64,000 nt of DNA from Flavobacteriales bacterium (GCA_026993355.1 JALWTX010000010.1:1-64000); one strand, 5' to 3'. Shown: positions 9,454 to 18,322, counted from the stretch's first letter. Translations and numbers: made by a program. The notes: a model not told the origin generated them from the letters alone.

Positions 9454-11088
9454 ATGGCAACTGGATTTTTTAAAACCGATAAAGTTAAAAACGAACCTGT
9501 TTTATCGTATGCCCCGGGCACGCCCGAAAGAGAAGCCGTCAAGAAGGCTTATAAACAATACTGGAACGATCAAATAGAAGTACCTTTGTACATAGGCGGA
9601 AAGGAAGTCTATACCGGTAAAACCAAAAATATAACACCTCCTCATGACCATCAGCATATCATTGGTAAATATCATAAAGCTTCTAAAGAAGATGTACAAA
9701 ATGCCATAGATTCGGCTCTGGCTGCACGCGAAAAATGGGCTAATATGGATTGGCAAGACCGCGTATCCATTTTCTTAAAAGCCGCCGATTTGCTCAGTGG
9801 CCCCTATCGTGCCAAAATGAATGCCATGACCATGATCGGGCAATCTAAAACTGTTTACCAAGCTGAAATAGATGCCGTAGCTGAGTTGGCAGACTTTTGG
9901 CGTTTTAATGCCAAATATTTACAAAAAATTTATGCCGAACAACCGGCATCTGCTCCTGAAGTATGGAACCGGATGGAATACCGCCCCTTAGAAGGTTTTG
10001 TGTACGCCGTTACGCCCTTTAACTTCACTTCTATTGCCGGTAACTTACCCACTTCACCGGCCATGGCAGGCAATGTGGTTGTTTGGAAACCCTCATCTAC
10101 CCAAATGTATTCGGCCAAAATGATTATGGAAATTTTGAAAGAAGCCGGTTTACCCGATGGGGTAATTAATATGGTTGCCGGTAGTGCCACCATGATTACC
10201 GAGCAGGTTTTGGGCAGCCCTGATTTTGCCGGTATTCATTTTACCGGATCAACAGATGTCTTCCAATATTTATGGAAAAAAATAGGCGAAAATATCGGTC
10301 AATATAAGACCTATCCGCGTATTGTAGGCGAAACAGGCGGGAAAGATTTTGTTTGGATGTATCACGATGCCGACCCGCAAGCCGTCGCAACGGCTTTAAC
10401 CCGTGGTGCATTTGAATACCAAGGACAAAAATGTTCGGCTGCTTCACGCGCCTACATTCCCGAAAGCAAATGGGATGAAGTCTATAAAGCGCTAAAAGAA
10501 CAAATTGAAAGCATTAAAATGGGTAGCCCCGATGATTTTACTAATTTTATGACAGCCGTCATCAGCAAAAGTGCCTTTAATAAAATTACCGGTTATATTG
10601 ACCAAGCCAAAAAAGATGAAGAGGCAGAGGTTATCATAGGCGGTGGCTATGATGACAGCAAAGGTTATTTTATCGAACCGACGGTTATCTTAACCAAAGA
10701 CCCGCATTATGTAACTATGGAAGAAGAACTTTTCGGTCCTGTTTTAACGGTGTATGTTTATAAAGATGACCAATGGCGTGACAGTTTGGATTTAGTGGAT
10801 AAAACGTCGCCTTATGGCTTAACTGGTGCAATTTTTGCCAAAGACAGAAATGTTATTGTCGAAGCCAGTAAAAAGCTTGAAAACGCCGCCGGTAATTTTT
10901 ATATCAATGATAAACCCACTGGCGCCGTAGTTAACCAACAACCTTTTGGCGGGGCTCGCGGCTCCGGAACGAACGACAAAGCCGGCAGCATGTGGAATTT
11001 AATCCGGTGGATGTCCGTCCGTTCTATTAAAGAAAATTTCAATCCACCGACAGATTACCGCTATCCCTTTATGGAGGAAGAAAAATAA
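9454..11088 (+). CDS. pruA: L-glutamate gamma-semialdehyde dehydrogenase
   Basis: 544 residues, the full length of the PruA (1-pyrroline-5-carboxylate dehydrogenase) family. It oxidises glutamate semialdehyde to glutamate with NAD+, the second step of proline degradation. Visible aldehyde-dehydrogenase motifs are TPFNFTSIAGNLPTSPAMAG, the NAD-binding VVWKPSS, GIHFTGSTDVF, the catalytic general-base region VGETGGKDF and the nucleophile in GAFEYQGQKCSAASRAYIP. No proline dehydrogenase (putA) is adjacent. It is a single-gene unit with its own promoter and terminator. Confidence 0.97.
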   Translation: MATGFFKTDKVKNEPVLSYAPGTPEREAVKKAYKQYWNDQIEVPLYIGGKEVYTGKTKNITPPHDHQHIIGKYHKASKEDVQNAIDSALAAREKWANMDWQDRVSIFLKAADLLSGPYRAKMNAMTMIGQSKTVYQAEIDAVAELADFWRFNAKYLQKIYAEQPASAPEVWNRMEYRPLEGFVYAVTPFNFTSIAGNLPTSPAMAGNVVVWKPSSTQMYSAKMIMEILKEAGLPDGVINMVAGSATMITEQVLGSPDFAGIHFTGSTDVFQYLWKKIGENIGQYKTYPRIVGETGGKDFVWMYHDADPQAVATALTRGAFEYQGQKCSAASRAYIPESKWDEVYKALKEQIESIKMGSPDDFTNFMTAVISKSAFNKITGYIDQAKKDEEAEVIIGGGYDDSKGYFIEPTVILTKDPHYVTMEEELFGPVLTVYVYKDDQWRDSLDLVDKTSPYGLTGAIFAKDRNVIVEASKKLENAAGNFYINDKPTGAVVNQQPFGGARGSGTNDKAGSMWNLIRWMSVRSIKENFNPPTDYRYPFMEEEK

Positions 11089-11093
11089 ATTTT

Positions 11094-11126
11094 AAAGCCG
11101 TTTATTGAATTGATAAACGGCTTTTA
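11094..11126 (+). terminator. Rho-independent terminator after pruA
   Basis: A perfect 12-bp stem (11094-11105 with 11113-11124) ends in a T-run. Confidence 0.85.
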
Positions 11127-11214
11127 AATAAAGTTTGTTGATTAAAACACAACATTCATCAAATGAAAACAGCTTTTCATTGAATAGCTTTTTTACAGTT
11201 TATTCCTTTTAAAT

Positions 11215-11222
11215 TATTTTTG
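11215..11222 (+). promoter_or_regulatory. Promoter -7 element of the outer-membrane barrel gene
   Basis: TATTTTTG matches TAnnTTTG and lies 29 bases before the ATG at 11252. Confidence 0.6.
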
Positions 11223-11251
11223 CCTTATATAAACCCAAAAAAAATAAAATT

Positions 11252-12001
11252 ATGAAACGAACTTTTTTATGGCTTTTTATACTTGCATTTACTATTCCAC
11301 ATAGTTTTGCACAAATTAAATTCGGCGTAAAAATGGGTCTTACCGCTACCAATGTCAATATGAAAGCGGCAACAAACTTACAAGATTTGGAACTACCGAC
11401 TGCCAGAACCATAAACTATGATGGTGGGATAGTTTTAGAGTACAATATTATGGGTGACTTACTGTCACTGCGCAGTGGTTTAGATTTTACCCAAAAAGGC
11501 TTTAATGTCGATTTAAACCAAATTAAACAAAAATTTAACGACATAAAAGAAATATCCGGTGATTGGAAAGCCAAATTTCAATATTTACAAATGCCGGTTA
11601 ATCTAGTATATCATATAGGTAATTTTAACATCAATGCCGGCCCATATTTAGCCTATGGTTTAGGGGGTAAAGAAATTCAGGATTTAAAAGTGGTTTTAAA
11701 CGATAATAGCGTGCAAAATATTAACCAGAGCTATGATTTAAAACCCGTTTTTGGCAGCATTCAAGAAGATTTGTCTAATGCCGGTGACAGCTTACTTATT
11801 CAATATTTTAATGGGCTGGATTACGGTATTAATTTAGGCTTTGGCTTTAATATCAAACAAGTTTTGGTAAATGTGGAATACCAACAAGGCTTAGCCAATA
11901 TAACCCCAGATTTGGCCAATGAACCCAATTTTAACCCGTCAGATTTATTAGCCAAACACAATGTATTAAGCCTCGAATTGACCTACTTTTTCCAAAAATA
12001 A
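11252..12001 (+). CDS. Outer-membrane beta-barrel protein (PorT-like family)
   Basis: 249 residues. Signal peptide MKRTFLWLFILAFTIPHSFA, cleaved before QIKFGVKMG. The rest alternates glycine/aromatic beta strands (FGVKMGLTATNVNMKA, YLQMPVNLVYHIG, NINAGPYLAYGLGG, YGINLGFGFNIKQ) and ends LELTYFFQK, as in the outer-membrane beta-barrel domain common in Bacteroidota. The specific role is unknown. It is a single-gene unit with a strong terminator. Confidence 0.85.
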   Translation: MKRTFLWLFILAFTIPHSFAQIKFGVKMGLTATNVNMKAATNLQDLELPTARTINYDGGIVLEYNIMGDLLSLRSGLDFTQKGFNVDLNQIKQKFNDIKEISGDWKAKFQYLQMPVNLVYHIGNFNINAGPYLAYGLGGKEIQDLKVVLNDNSVQNINQSYDLKPVFGSIQEDLSNAGDSLLIQYFNGLDYGINLGFGFNIKQVLVNVEYQQGLANITPDLANEPNFNPSDLLAKHNVLSLELTYFFQK

Positions 12002-12025
12002 AGGTATTTAATTTATTTTTTTCCA

Positions 12026-12050
12026 AAGCCGGCCAAAAGCCGGCTTTTTT
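12026..12050 (+). terminator. Rho-independent terminator after the barrel gene
   Basis: AAGCCGGC pairs with GCCGGCTT around CAAAA, followed by six T residues. It overlaps the stop codon of menA on the other strand. Confidence 0.85.
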
Positions 12051-12945
12051 ATAAAATTAAACCCATACCAAAAAAAAGACTATAAAGCAAAGTTAAAATA
12101 GCAACTTTTTTTAGTTCAGGATCAAAATCTTTCGGGTTATTTATTTGTATAACACGTATCAAATGGACAAACAGAAATAAATAAGGCAACATAAATAACC
12201 AAGGCCATATACTGCCGTTGTAATGATGAAAAATATAGGCTTGCGTGAAAAAAAATGGCAAAACAATAAGTATAATATGATATTTTTTAGCCTTTTCCAA
12301 ACCGAGTTTAACCGGAATGGTGTGCTTCCCCGATTTTAAATCGGAAGCCATATCACGCATATTGTTCAAATTTAAAACAGCCATACTCAAAAAGCCAATA
12401 GAAAGAGCCGGGAAAACCCATGTCCAATCCAATTGTTTGGTATACAAATAAGCACCTCCCATAACAGAAACCAAACCAAAAAAAAGTAAAACAAATAAAT
12501 CACCCAACCCAAAATAACCATAGGCATTTTTGCCTACAGTGTATTTTAAGGCTGCTACAATAGCGCCTAAACCTAAAATGAGGTATAAAATAATCAATCC
12601 GGCTTTTTCAATCCCAAAACTATAAACAACTAAAATAAAAGCAGATAAAAAAGAGAGAATACCGGTCCATAAAATAGCTCTTTTCATTTGTTGAGGTGTA
12701 ATGGCACCTGTCTGAATCGCCCGTTGCGGCCCTATCCTGTCCGCATTATCAGTCCCCTTCATCCCATCACCGTAATCGTTGGCAAAATTGGACAGAATTT
12801 GAAATAAAACAGCTGTTAAGATAGATAAAATAAAAATAATCCAATCAAACTGTCTAACACTTGCAGCTATAAAACCGGCCAATATAATACCCGCCACCGA
12901 TAGTGGCAAGGTGCGTAAGCGTGCTGCTTCAATCCATTTCTTCAT
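12049..12945 (-). CDS. menA: 1,4-dihydroxy-2-naphthoate polyprenyltransferase
   Basis: 298 residues, an inner-membrane UbiA-family prenyltransferase with about eight membrane helices. The first Asp-rich motif is NFANDYGDGMKGTDNADR; the second lies in LNLNNMRDMASDLKSGKHTI. N-terminal WIEAARLRTLPLSVAG is typical of MenA. It attaches the polyprenyl chain in menaquinone synthesis. Menaquinol is also the expected electron source of the NosGH proteins encoded further on. It overlaps the end of kdsB by 17 bases, so the two are co-transcribed. Confidence 0.95.
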   Translation of the reverse strand: MKKWIEAARLRTLPLSVAGIILAGFIAASVRQFDWIIFILSILTAVLFQILSNFANDYGDGMKGTDNADRIGPQRAIQTGAITPQQMKRAILWTGILSFLSAFILVVYSFGIEKAGLIILYLILGLGAIVAALKYTVGKNAYGYFGLGDLFVLLFFGLVSVMGGAYLYTKQLDWTWVFPALSIGFLSMAVLNLNNMRDMASDLKSGKHTIPVKLGLEKAKKYHIILIVLPFFFTQAYIFHHYNGSIWPWLFMLPYLFLFVHLIRVIQINNPKDFDPELKKVAILTLLYSLFFGMGLIL

Positions 12946-13705
12946 ATGGTTGCGTTTTTAAATAATCATTGGCTTTTTTCAAATCTTCTTCCGTATCAAT
13001 TCCAAAATTGACTTGCGCTGTTTCGACCATATAAATGTTAAAACCAAATTCTAAAAAGCGTAAATTTTCCAATTTTTCAATTCGTTCAAGTTCCGTTTGA
13101 GGAATATGTGGTATTAAGGCTAAACTTTCTTTCCTAAAAGCATAAACACCTATATGTTTATAAGCTTTTTCAAAAACATTATCGCGGGAATAAGGAATGG
13201 GTGCTCGCGAAAAAAACAGTGCTTTTTGGTCCACATCAACCACCACTTTGACATTATTCGGGTTTAAAAATGTTTCCCGGTCTGTAATGGGGGTCATTAA
13301 TGAAGCAATGTCGAAATTGCCTTCCTTATCTTTTTCAAATACGGCTATCAATTCTTCTAAAGCTTGCTTATTTATAAAAGGCTCATCGCCCTGAATGTTC
13401 ACAAAAATATCTGCTTCAATTTTTTCGGCAAATTCAGCTATACGATCAGTACCGGTTGCATGTTCTTTTTGACTCATAAAAGCTTTACCACCGTGACGGA
13501 CAATTTCATCTTTTATTTTTGCGTGATCTGTTATGACCACAACTTCGTCAAACAAACCGGATTTTTGAGCCGCCTCATAAGTACGCCAAATAACCGTTTG
13601 ACCATTTAGGTCTTTTAGCAATTTACCGGGGAAACGTTGCGATGCATACCGGGCCGGAATTAAAGCAACAACTTTTAGGGGAGGTTGAGAAGTTTTGGTG
13701 TGCAT
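12929..13705 (-). CDS. kdsB: 3-deoxy-manno-octulosonate cytidylyltransferase
   Basis: 258 residues, normal for KdsB. It activates Kdo as CMP-Kdo for lipopolysaccharide inner core synthesis. Motifs: IPARYASQRFPGKLL (nucleotide-binding loop), VVVITDHAKI, HATGTDRIAEFAEK and the metal-binding FVNIQGDEPFI. The ATG at 13705 is the only start near the expected N-terminus. It lies immediately upstream of and overlaps menA. Confidence 0.96.
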   Translation of the reverse strand: MHTKTSQPPLKVVALIPARYASQRFPGKLLKDLNGQTVIWRTYEAAQKSGLFDEVVVITDHAKIKDEIVRHGGKAFMSQKEHATGTDRIAEFAEKIEADIFVNIQGDEPFINKQALEELIAVFEKDKEGNFDIASLMTPITDRETFLNPNNVKVVVDVDQKALFFSRAPIPYSRDNVFEKAYKHIGVYAFRKESLALIPHIPQTELERIEKLENLRFLEFGFNIYMVETAQVNFGIDTEEDLKKANDYLKTQPYEEMD

Positions 13706-13713
13706 ATCAAATG

Positions 13714-13742
13714 TTGGTTTTGTGTTTTGAAAAATATCTTTG
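13714..13742 (+). promoter_or_regulatory. Orphan plus-strand promoter
   Basis: TTG at 13714-13716, an 18-base spacer and TATCTTTG at 13735-13742 fit the Bacteroidota promoter pattern, but only the antisense strand of the TlpA-like gene lies downstream. No convincing plus-strand reading frame follows. It may drive an antisense or small RNA, or be chance. Confidence 0.4.
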
Positions 13743-13834
13743 TTTAATCATCAAATGAATAATTATGGCTGAATGATTGGTATTAAATCCGGACATTTTT
13801 TAACCCATAAAAAATTATTTTTTGGATATGCCTC

Positions 13835-14407
13835 TCAGCCTTTAATTAATTGGTCCAAAATCTTGTGTACTTGTGCACTGTTCCAATCGGCTGCACCGGT
13901 TTTTTTAACAACAATGGCACCGGTTTTATCGATGATAAAAGTAGTGGGAATGCTGTTAGATTGTAACAACGGCGGCGTTTCACTTTGGACAAAAACGACA
14001 GGTATTTTTAACTTATTTTTTTTCAAAAATTCAACAACTCTGTCGGGTTTGTCATGTGCCACAAACAAGAAAACCACACGTCCTTTGTATTGTTGATACA
14101 GTTTAGCCAAACTCGGCATCTCGGCAATACACGGTGGACACCATGTGGCCCAATTATTAATGACAACAACTTTACCTTTATAGTCATTCAAGTTAAAACT
14201 ATGTTGTTGTTGGTCTAATAATTGCCAATTAAAATCGGTCAATATAAGACGTTCTTCCGGTTTTATTTCTAAATTTTCAACCCGTGAGGTTATATATGAA
14301 ACACCTTTAATCAATAAAGTTCGCAAGGGTAAACCCGCCGGCGTAAACATAAAAATTAACAAACCGAAAAAAAGAATATTAGACCAATGTTTTTTGATAA
14401 AATCCAT
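13835..14407 (-). CDS. TlpA-like thioredoxin-fold protein, membrane-anchored
   Basis: 190 residues. One N-terminal membrane helix (about residues 8-28) anchors a periplasmic TlpA/ResA-type thioredoxin domain. The active site is Cys90-Pro-Pro-Cys93 in NNWATWCPPCIAEMP; the cis-Pro lies in SNSIPTTFIID. It likely reduces disulfides of periplasmic proteins, for example apocytochrome c or copper sites; the target is not known. The start at 14407 is chosen because the -7 element at 14426-14433 covers the longer alternative start at 14428. Confidence 0.9.
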   Translation of the reverse strand: MDFIKKHWSNILFFGLLIFMFTPAGLPLRTLLIKGVSYITSRVENLEIKPEERLILTDFNWQLLDQQQHSFNLNDYKGKVVVINNWATWCPPCIAEMPSLAKLYQQYKGRVVFLFVAHDKPDRVVEFLKKNKLKIPVVFVQSETPPLLQSNSIPTTFIIDKTGAIVVKKTGAADWNSAQVHKILDQLIKG

Positions 14408-14425
14408 ATTGACAAATTTTGAAAG

Positions 14426-14433
14426 CAAATATA
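14426..14433 (-). promoter_or_regulatory. Promoter -7 element of the TlpA-like gene
   Basis: TATATTTG on the minus strand, 18 bases before the ATG at 14407. It decides the start. Confidence 0.65.
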
Positions 14434-14460
14434 CTTAATTTATAAAGAATTAAATGCATA

Positions 14461-14491
14461 AAAAAACCGCCTAACTCTGTGTTAAGCGGTT
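14461..14491 (-). terminator. Rho-independent terminator after tRNA-Ala
   Basis: An 11-bp stem (14465-14475 with 14481-14491, one G-U pair) and a T-run, starting just after the tRNA CCA end. Confidence 0.85.
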
Positions 14492-14492
14492 T

Positions 14493-14569
14493 TGGTGGAG
14501 CCGAAGGGAGTCGAACCCTCGACCTCATGACTGCCAGTCATGCGCTCTAGCCAACTGAGCTACGGCCCC
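14493..14569 (-). tRNA. tRNA-Ala (anticodon GGC)
   Basis: The minus strand folds as a full cloverleaf. The acceptor stem GGGGCCG/CGGCTCC contains the G3-U70 pair that identifies alanine tRNA. The D arm is GCTC...GAGC, the anticodon stem CATGA/TCATG with loop CTGGCAG (anticodon GGC), and the T loop GGTTCGACT. Discriminator A and the 3' CCA are encoded. It has its own promoter and terminator. Confidence 0.97.
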
Positions 14570-14580
14570 AAATGCGATTG

Positions 14581-14609
14581 CAAAAATAAGAAAAAGTTTC
14601 TAATTGCAA
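14581..14609 (-). promoter_or_regulatory. Promoter of tRNA-Ala
   Basis: TTG at 14607-14609, an 18-base spacer and TATTTTTG at 14581-14588 on the minus strand. The tRNA 5' end lies 11 bases after the -7 element. Confidence 0.75.
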
Positions 14610-14703
14610 AATCTTTTTAAATACTAATCGTAAAAATTATCAAAAATTTGGATAGAAAATTTCATTCCCGACGCTCATGTGTCTTTCATATTTTTGACAA
14701 AGC

Positions 14704-15309
14704 TTACTCACGGTATGCTTTCAGGATAATTTTTAAGTCGATACGATCTTGTACCGTCCAGCCATTTTCATCATCGGCATATGGCCTTTTGGGTGACATC
14801 CGGTATATGCCCCAATCAGTCCGGTCAATGGCGAATTTCTCGGAATGCATGAGTAATGATGTTTTAGTAATGTCCATATGAGCTTTAAAACGGATACAAT
14901 TGGTAATACCATGCAAGGTAAAATCACCGGTTAATTGATATAAATCGCCGGTTATTTTTTCTACTTCTTGCAAATCAAAATAGGCATAAGGGTATTTGTC
15001 TGCTTCAAAAAATTCATTTTTTAAGGTATTTTCAAAAATCAACACAGCTGTACCGTATTGTTTGGGATCCATATCCAGATCTTTAATGCTGTGCATGTCA
15101 ATAATAAATTTGCCCCCCACAGGCAACAATTTTTCATCTACCACAAAACCACCGTCCTTTAATTTTATCAGACCATTGTGCTTATCACATTTCCAAAGTA
15201 TTTTACTCTGTATGGTATCTACTCTATAAAAACTTAATTTATCTTGTTGTGCCCGTAAATTAAATACAGCAATAACAACAAGCAATAATATGTAAAATAT
15301 TTTTTTCAT
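14704..15309 (-). CDS. YceI family protein
   Basis: 201 residues. Signal peptide MKKIFYILLLVVIAVFNLRA, then a YceI-type lipocalin-like barrel: FYRVDTIQSKILWKC, FIIDMHSIKDLD, LTGDFTLHGITNCIRF, FAIDRTDWGIYR. The family binds polyisoprenoid-like lipids in the periplasm; the ligand here is unknown. It sits downstream of the nos genes on the same strand, separated from the pentapeptide protein by 269 bases that hold a degenerate dispersed repeat (15415-15437). Confidence 0.88.
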   Translation of the reverse strand: MKKIFYILLLVVIAVFNLRAQQDKLSFYRVDTIQSKILWKCDKHNGLIKLKDGGFVVDEKLLPVGGKFIIDMHSIKDLDMDPKQYGTAVLIFENTLKNEFFEADKYPYAYFDLQEVEKITGDLYQLTGDFTLHGITNCIRFKAHMDITKTSLLMHSEKFAIDRTDWGIYRMSPKRPYADDENGWTVQDRIDLKIILKAYRE

Positions 15310-15414
15310 TTCAGTTGTTCTGTTTTTGATTTTATTGTTAATGTTAAGACATCAAGATTACTTGCCTCATCCTTCGTCACACCTCCCCTCTCTCTCGGGA
15401 TAACAAGCACTTAT

Positions 15415-15437
15415 CATTCGAACATAGTGAGAAATCT
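15415..15437. repeat. Copy of CATTTCGAAC-AGTGAGAAATCT repeat
   Basis: A slightly degenerate copy (CATTCGAAC then ATAGTGAGAAATCT) within the 15310-15578 gap. Otherwise I see nothing definite in that gap. The copy belongs to the dispersed element abundant at 16485-16907 and 21168-21460. Confidence 0.7.
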
Positions 15438-15578
15438 CTTAATCTTATTCAAAATAATTTAAATTTTAATTTCGCATCGCTCATGCCTAGCTCTGTCGAT
15501 ATATCAGTTCGTTCCCCTTTAAACAACTATCATAATTTTGCTTAACACTTTTGCTTTGGATACTAAAAACTTCTGCAC

Positions 15579-16484
15579 TTATTTCTCTCCTCTGTCTTGC
15601 CAAATGCCGGTTGCCAAACCTTTTTCATTGATAAAACCGCGTATACTTTCCGGAATATTTTTGGCATTTTTAAAATTCGTACTTTCAAATTCTGTTCCGA
15701 AAAAATTACAACCTTTTAAATCAGCACCTGAAAAATCGGCTCCTTGCAAATGCCCTCCTTGAAAATTGGCATATCTGAGTTTGGCGCCTTTAAAGGATGA
15801 ACCTTCTAATCCACCGCCGGTAAAGTCTGCAAATGAAAAATCCGTACTATCCAATTTTGAATCTTTTAGGACAGCCCGGATCAATTTAGCTTTAACCGCT
15901 CTACTGCCGGTAAAATCTGCTTGTACAAATTCGGCATCTTTTAACAAGGCTCCCGTCATATCACATTGGCGCAATTTGGCAAAATGTCCTTCCATTCCGA
16001 ACATGTTAGCTCCACGAAATGTAGAATGGCTTAAATCAGCATGGTTAACATGAACATGAAATAAACGCGATTGGTCAAAATTGCAATGTGTCAAATTAGC
16101 CCCGTCAAAATCGGTCCATCTGATATCGGCAGCACGAAAATCACTATGTGAAAAATCGGCGTTTTCGGCTCTTGCCGAACGAAAAGAAGCCCCCCGGAAA
16201 TCAGCATGGCTTATATGTGCATCCGACCAATAAATTTTATCTAAATTCTCGCGCCTAAAATCATCACTGTCTCTAGGAACAGCTTTAATGCCTTTTAGGC
16301 GTGCCAATCCATTATCTAATTTTATAATGGAATCCAATTGATTTTGTTCTAAAAAGTTAATTAATTCGGGGACGTTGGTCGTGTCTGATTCTACGCCGGC
16401 TGTCGCTTGTCCACCTTGTCCGCCACCACAGGATAACAAGGTCATGATTATAAAACCGGTAATGATGAATATTTGTTGTTTCAT
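15579..16484 (-). CDS. Pentapeptide-repeat lipoprotein
   Basis: 301 residues. Lipoprotein signal with lipobox LLSC (Cys19), a Gly-rich linker, then about 35 pentapeptide repeats of A(D/N)(F/L)xx type from residue 95 onward, for example ADFRGASFRSARAENADFSH and GADFSGADLKGCNFFG. These form a right-handed quadrilateral beta helix. The C-terminus NEKGLATGIW is characteristic of such repeat proteins. It lies 423 bases past nosY on the same strand. Its function is unknown; association with the nos cluster is by position only. Confidence 0.85.
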   Translation of the reverse strand: MKQQIFIITGFIIMTLLSCGGGQGGQATAGVESDTTNVPELINFLEQNQLDSIIKLDNGLARLKGIKAVPRDSDDFRRENLDKIYWSDAHISHADFRGASFRSARAENADFSHSDFRAADIRWTDFDGANLTHCNFDQSRLFHVHVNHADLSHSTFRGANMFGMEGHFAKLRQCDMTGALLKDAEFVQADFTGSRAVKAKLIRAVLKDSKLDSTDFSFADFTGGGLEGSSFKGAKLRYANFQGGHLQGADFSGADLKGCNFFGTEFESTNFKNAKNIPESIRGFINEKGLATGIWQDRGEK

Positions 16485-16907
16485 TGTTCTTGCTGGTTAA
16501 CTGGTTAATCGGTTATTTGGTTAATTGATTGTCATTTCGAACGAGAGAGGCACGAACGGGGAGAAACCTATGTTTTTTTAATGTTTAAATTCCTCGTCGT
16601 TCCCTGCGGTCACTCTTTTGGAATGATAACATCATGTCATTTCGATTCTCCCGACCAACGTCGAGATCGGAAGATAAATCTAATTTTCCATTCTCCATTT
16701 TCAATTATCAATTATTGAGATTCCTCGTCGTCTTTCTTCCTACATCATAAAAACACTTTCGGAATGACATACCTGTCATTTCGAACGTAGTGAGAAATCT
16801 AATCTTCAAATAATATAGATTCCTCGTCGCTCCCAGGTCGCTCCGTCGGTATGACAAATCACATTTTCCACTAAGCACTTTCCACTTTGACGTTGTTTGC
16901 AACATAT
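16485..16907. repeat. Gene-free gap with dispersed palindromic repeats
   Basis: No gene is seen. The gap holds several copies of a repeat whose left end reads CATTTCGAACGTAGTGAGAAATCT (clear at 16533-16542 and 16777-16800; degenerate near 16636). The right end is a degenerate inverted copy beginning AGATTCCTCGTCG and ending in a GAATGACA-like sequence. A short array of TGGTTAAnn units (16495-16528) precedes the first copy. Confidence 0.75.
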
Positions 16908-17738
16908 CTACACCACATCATGGTTTTTAAAATAACGTGCTCCTAAGAAAGAAAACAACAAACCTAATAAAAACGGGTAAGCCAATGAAAAAATAATAAA
17001 ACTCGTTCGGCCTATCGTATCTAAAATATAGTAGGAAACCGGTCCCATAACGGTCAGTTTCGGGTCAAACAAAATTAAGCTGCCGGTACGGAACACTTGT
17101 AACGGATTAAACAAACTGGCTATAATAACGGCTTGCGGATTAATACGCATTTTTAGCATCATTCCAATAAGCAAAATGTCCATAAACGCCACTAAAAACA
17201 ACCAAATAATAAAAGCGGTGCTCAAAGCCATTTCTTGTGACTTGGATACGGTAGATAAATACATACTTAAACCCAAAAAGAAAAAAACCATCATAGCCAG
17301 TAAACCGCTATAGAGGGTAAATAAATCCCAAGGGACATCTAAATTTATAATCAATCCCCACAGCGCTGCTCCCAAAAAAGCAACAAATACGGGAATATAA
17401 ATAACAAAAAAACGGCTGAAAAATTTACCCCAGTAATAACTGCTAAAGGAGATAGGCAAAGACAAATAATATTCTAAAACCCCATTCTCCCGGTCGCCAA
17501 CCACCGAGCGAACGGTTGATATCAAGACATAAATGGGTAAAATAACCATACTCACCTGCATAAAAGTAATCATTAAACGGCTAAGCCCGACAAAACCGAC
17601 AACTTGTGATTCGGTAATGCCCGTAGCAAACATAATGGCAACAAAACTACCTAGTAATAAACTGTATATCCAAAAAGATTTGGAGCGTAAGTTTTGTTTA
17701 ATATCATTTTTTAAAACTTGTATAAGCGTTTTATTCAT
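16908..17738 (-). CDS. nosY: NosY, ABC permease for N2O reductase maturation
   Basis: 276 residues, an ABC-2 type permease with six membrane helices. It starts MNKTLIQVLKNDIKQNLRSK and carries the typical GDRENGVLEYYLSLPISFSS loop after the first helices. With NosF it forms the inner-membrane ABC complex that works with periplasmic NosD in supplying sulfur for the CuZ cluster (family knowledge). The ATG at 17738 is preferred over an extended start at 17807 that runs back towards nosL. It follows nosL by 41 bases and is the last nos gene. Confidence 0.9.
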   Translation of the reverse strand: MNKTLIQVLKNDIKQNLRSKSFWIYSLLLGSFVAIMFATGITESQVVGFVGLSRLMITFMQVSMVILPIYVLISTVRSVVGDRENGVLEYYLSLPISFSSYYWGKFFSRFFVIYIPVFVAFLGAALWGLIINLDVPWDLFTLYSGLLAMMVFFFLGLSMYLSTVSKSQEMALSTAFIIWLFLVAFMDILLIGMMLKMRINPQAVIIASLFNPLQVFRTGSLILFDPKLTVMGPVSYYILDTIGRTSFIIFSLAYPFLLGLLFSFLGARYFKNHDVV

Positions 17739-17779
17739 ATTTATTTTCTTTCGTTTATTATTGAACCCATCTATTTGTT

Positions 17780-18307
17780 TTATTTTCCGCATTTTCCGGG
17801 GGCACATTTCATACCACCCTCGCCGGCATCTTTACCGCTAATCGACATTTTCTTTTTCTTGATAAAATCAGCCCGTTTGGTTTTGCCTTCATTGATACGT
17901 TGTATCGCCGTTTTGAAATCATATTTTGCAGCATCGGTTTTATGCTTTAAAGCACCATAACCATAACCCATAGGCGTACGGTCACCAAAACGGTACCAAG
18001 CTTTTTCGGCATCAATCCATTGACCGGTTTGGGCGTCACCAATCCATATTTTATAAGTTTGACCTTTCCATTTGTTAAAATCGCCATCGCGCATATCTTC
18101 GGCCAAACAACCTAAATCGTCATACCAACGTGTTTGCCCGTTTTCATTAATGGCTTGCAAATTATATTTCGGATTGTCCAAGCCCATTTTACAGGTATGA
18201 CAAACATCACGGTCATAATTAATTTTACGTGGACTAAAATCTACTTTTTGATGACAACTTGATAAAGTTGCCAAGAGCAAAACGGTAATTAAGACTAGTT
18301 TTTTCAT
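17780..18307 (-). CDS. nosL: NosL, copper chaperone lipoprotein
   Basis: 175 residues. Lipoprotein signal MKKLVLITVLLLATLSSC (Cys18), then the NosL domain. The key motif is CHTCKMG at residues 36-42; WYDDLGCLAEDM carries Cys67 and TPMGYGYGAL lies at residues 111-120. NosL delivers Cu(I) to apo-NosZ in the periplasm. A C-terminal tail contains Cys168 and Cys173 (MKCAPGKCGK), an extra possible copper-binding site. The start at 18307 is the one followed directly by the signal peptide. The 5' end resembles the start of the small chimera at 18430-18523. Confidence 0.92.
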   Translation of the reverse strand: MKKLVLITVLLLATLSSCHQKVDFSPRKINYDRDVCHTCKMGLDNPKYNLQAINENGQTRWYDDLGCLAEDMRDGDFNKWKGQTYKIWIGDAQTGQWIDAEKAWYRFGDRTPMGYGYGALKHKTDAAKYDFKTAIQRINEGKTKRADFIKKKKMSISGKDAGEGGMKCAPGKCGK

Positions 18308-18322
18308 GATATATTTTTTTTC

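Noticed and set aside
12026-12050. Terminator for menA on the minus strand
   Set aside because: The hairpin is followed by GG and A residues on that strand, not a T-tract; it serves only the plus-strand gene.
13773-14096. Plus-strand frame of 107 codons after the orphan promoter
   Set aside because: Almost entirely antisense to the TlpA-like gene and without protein-like motifs.
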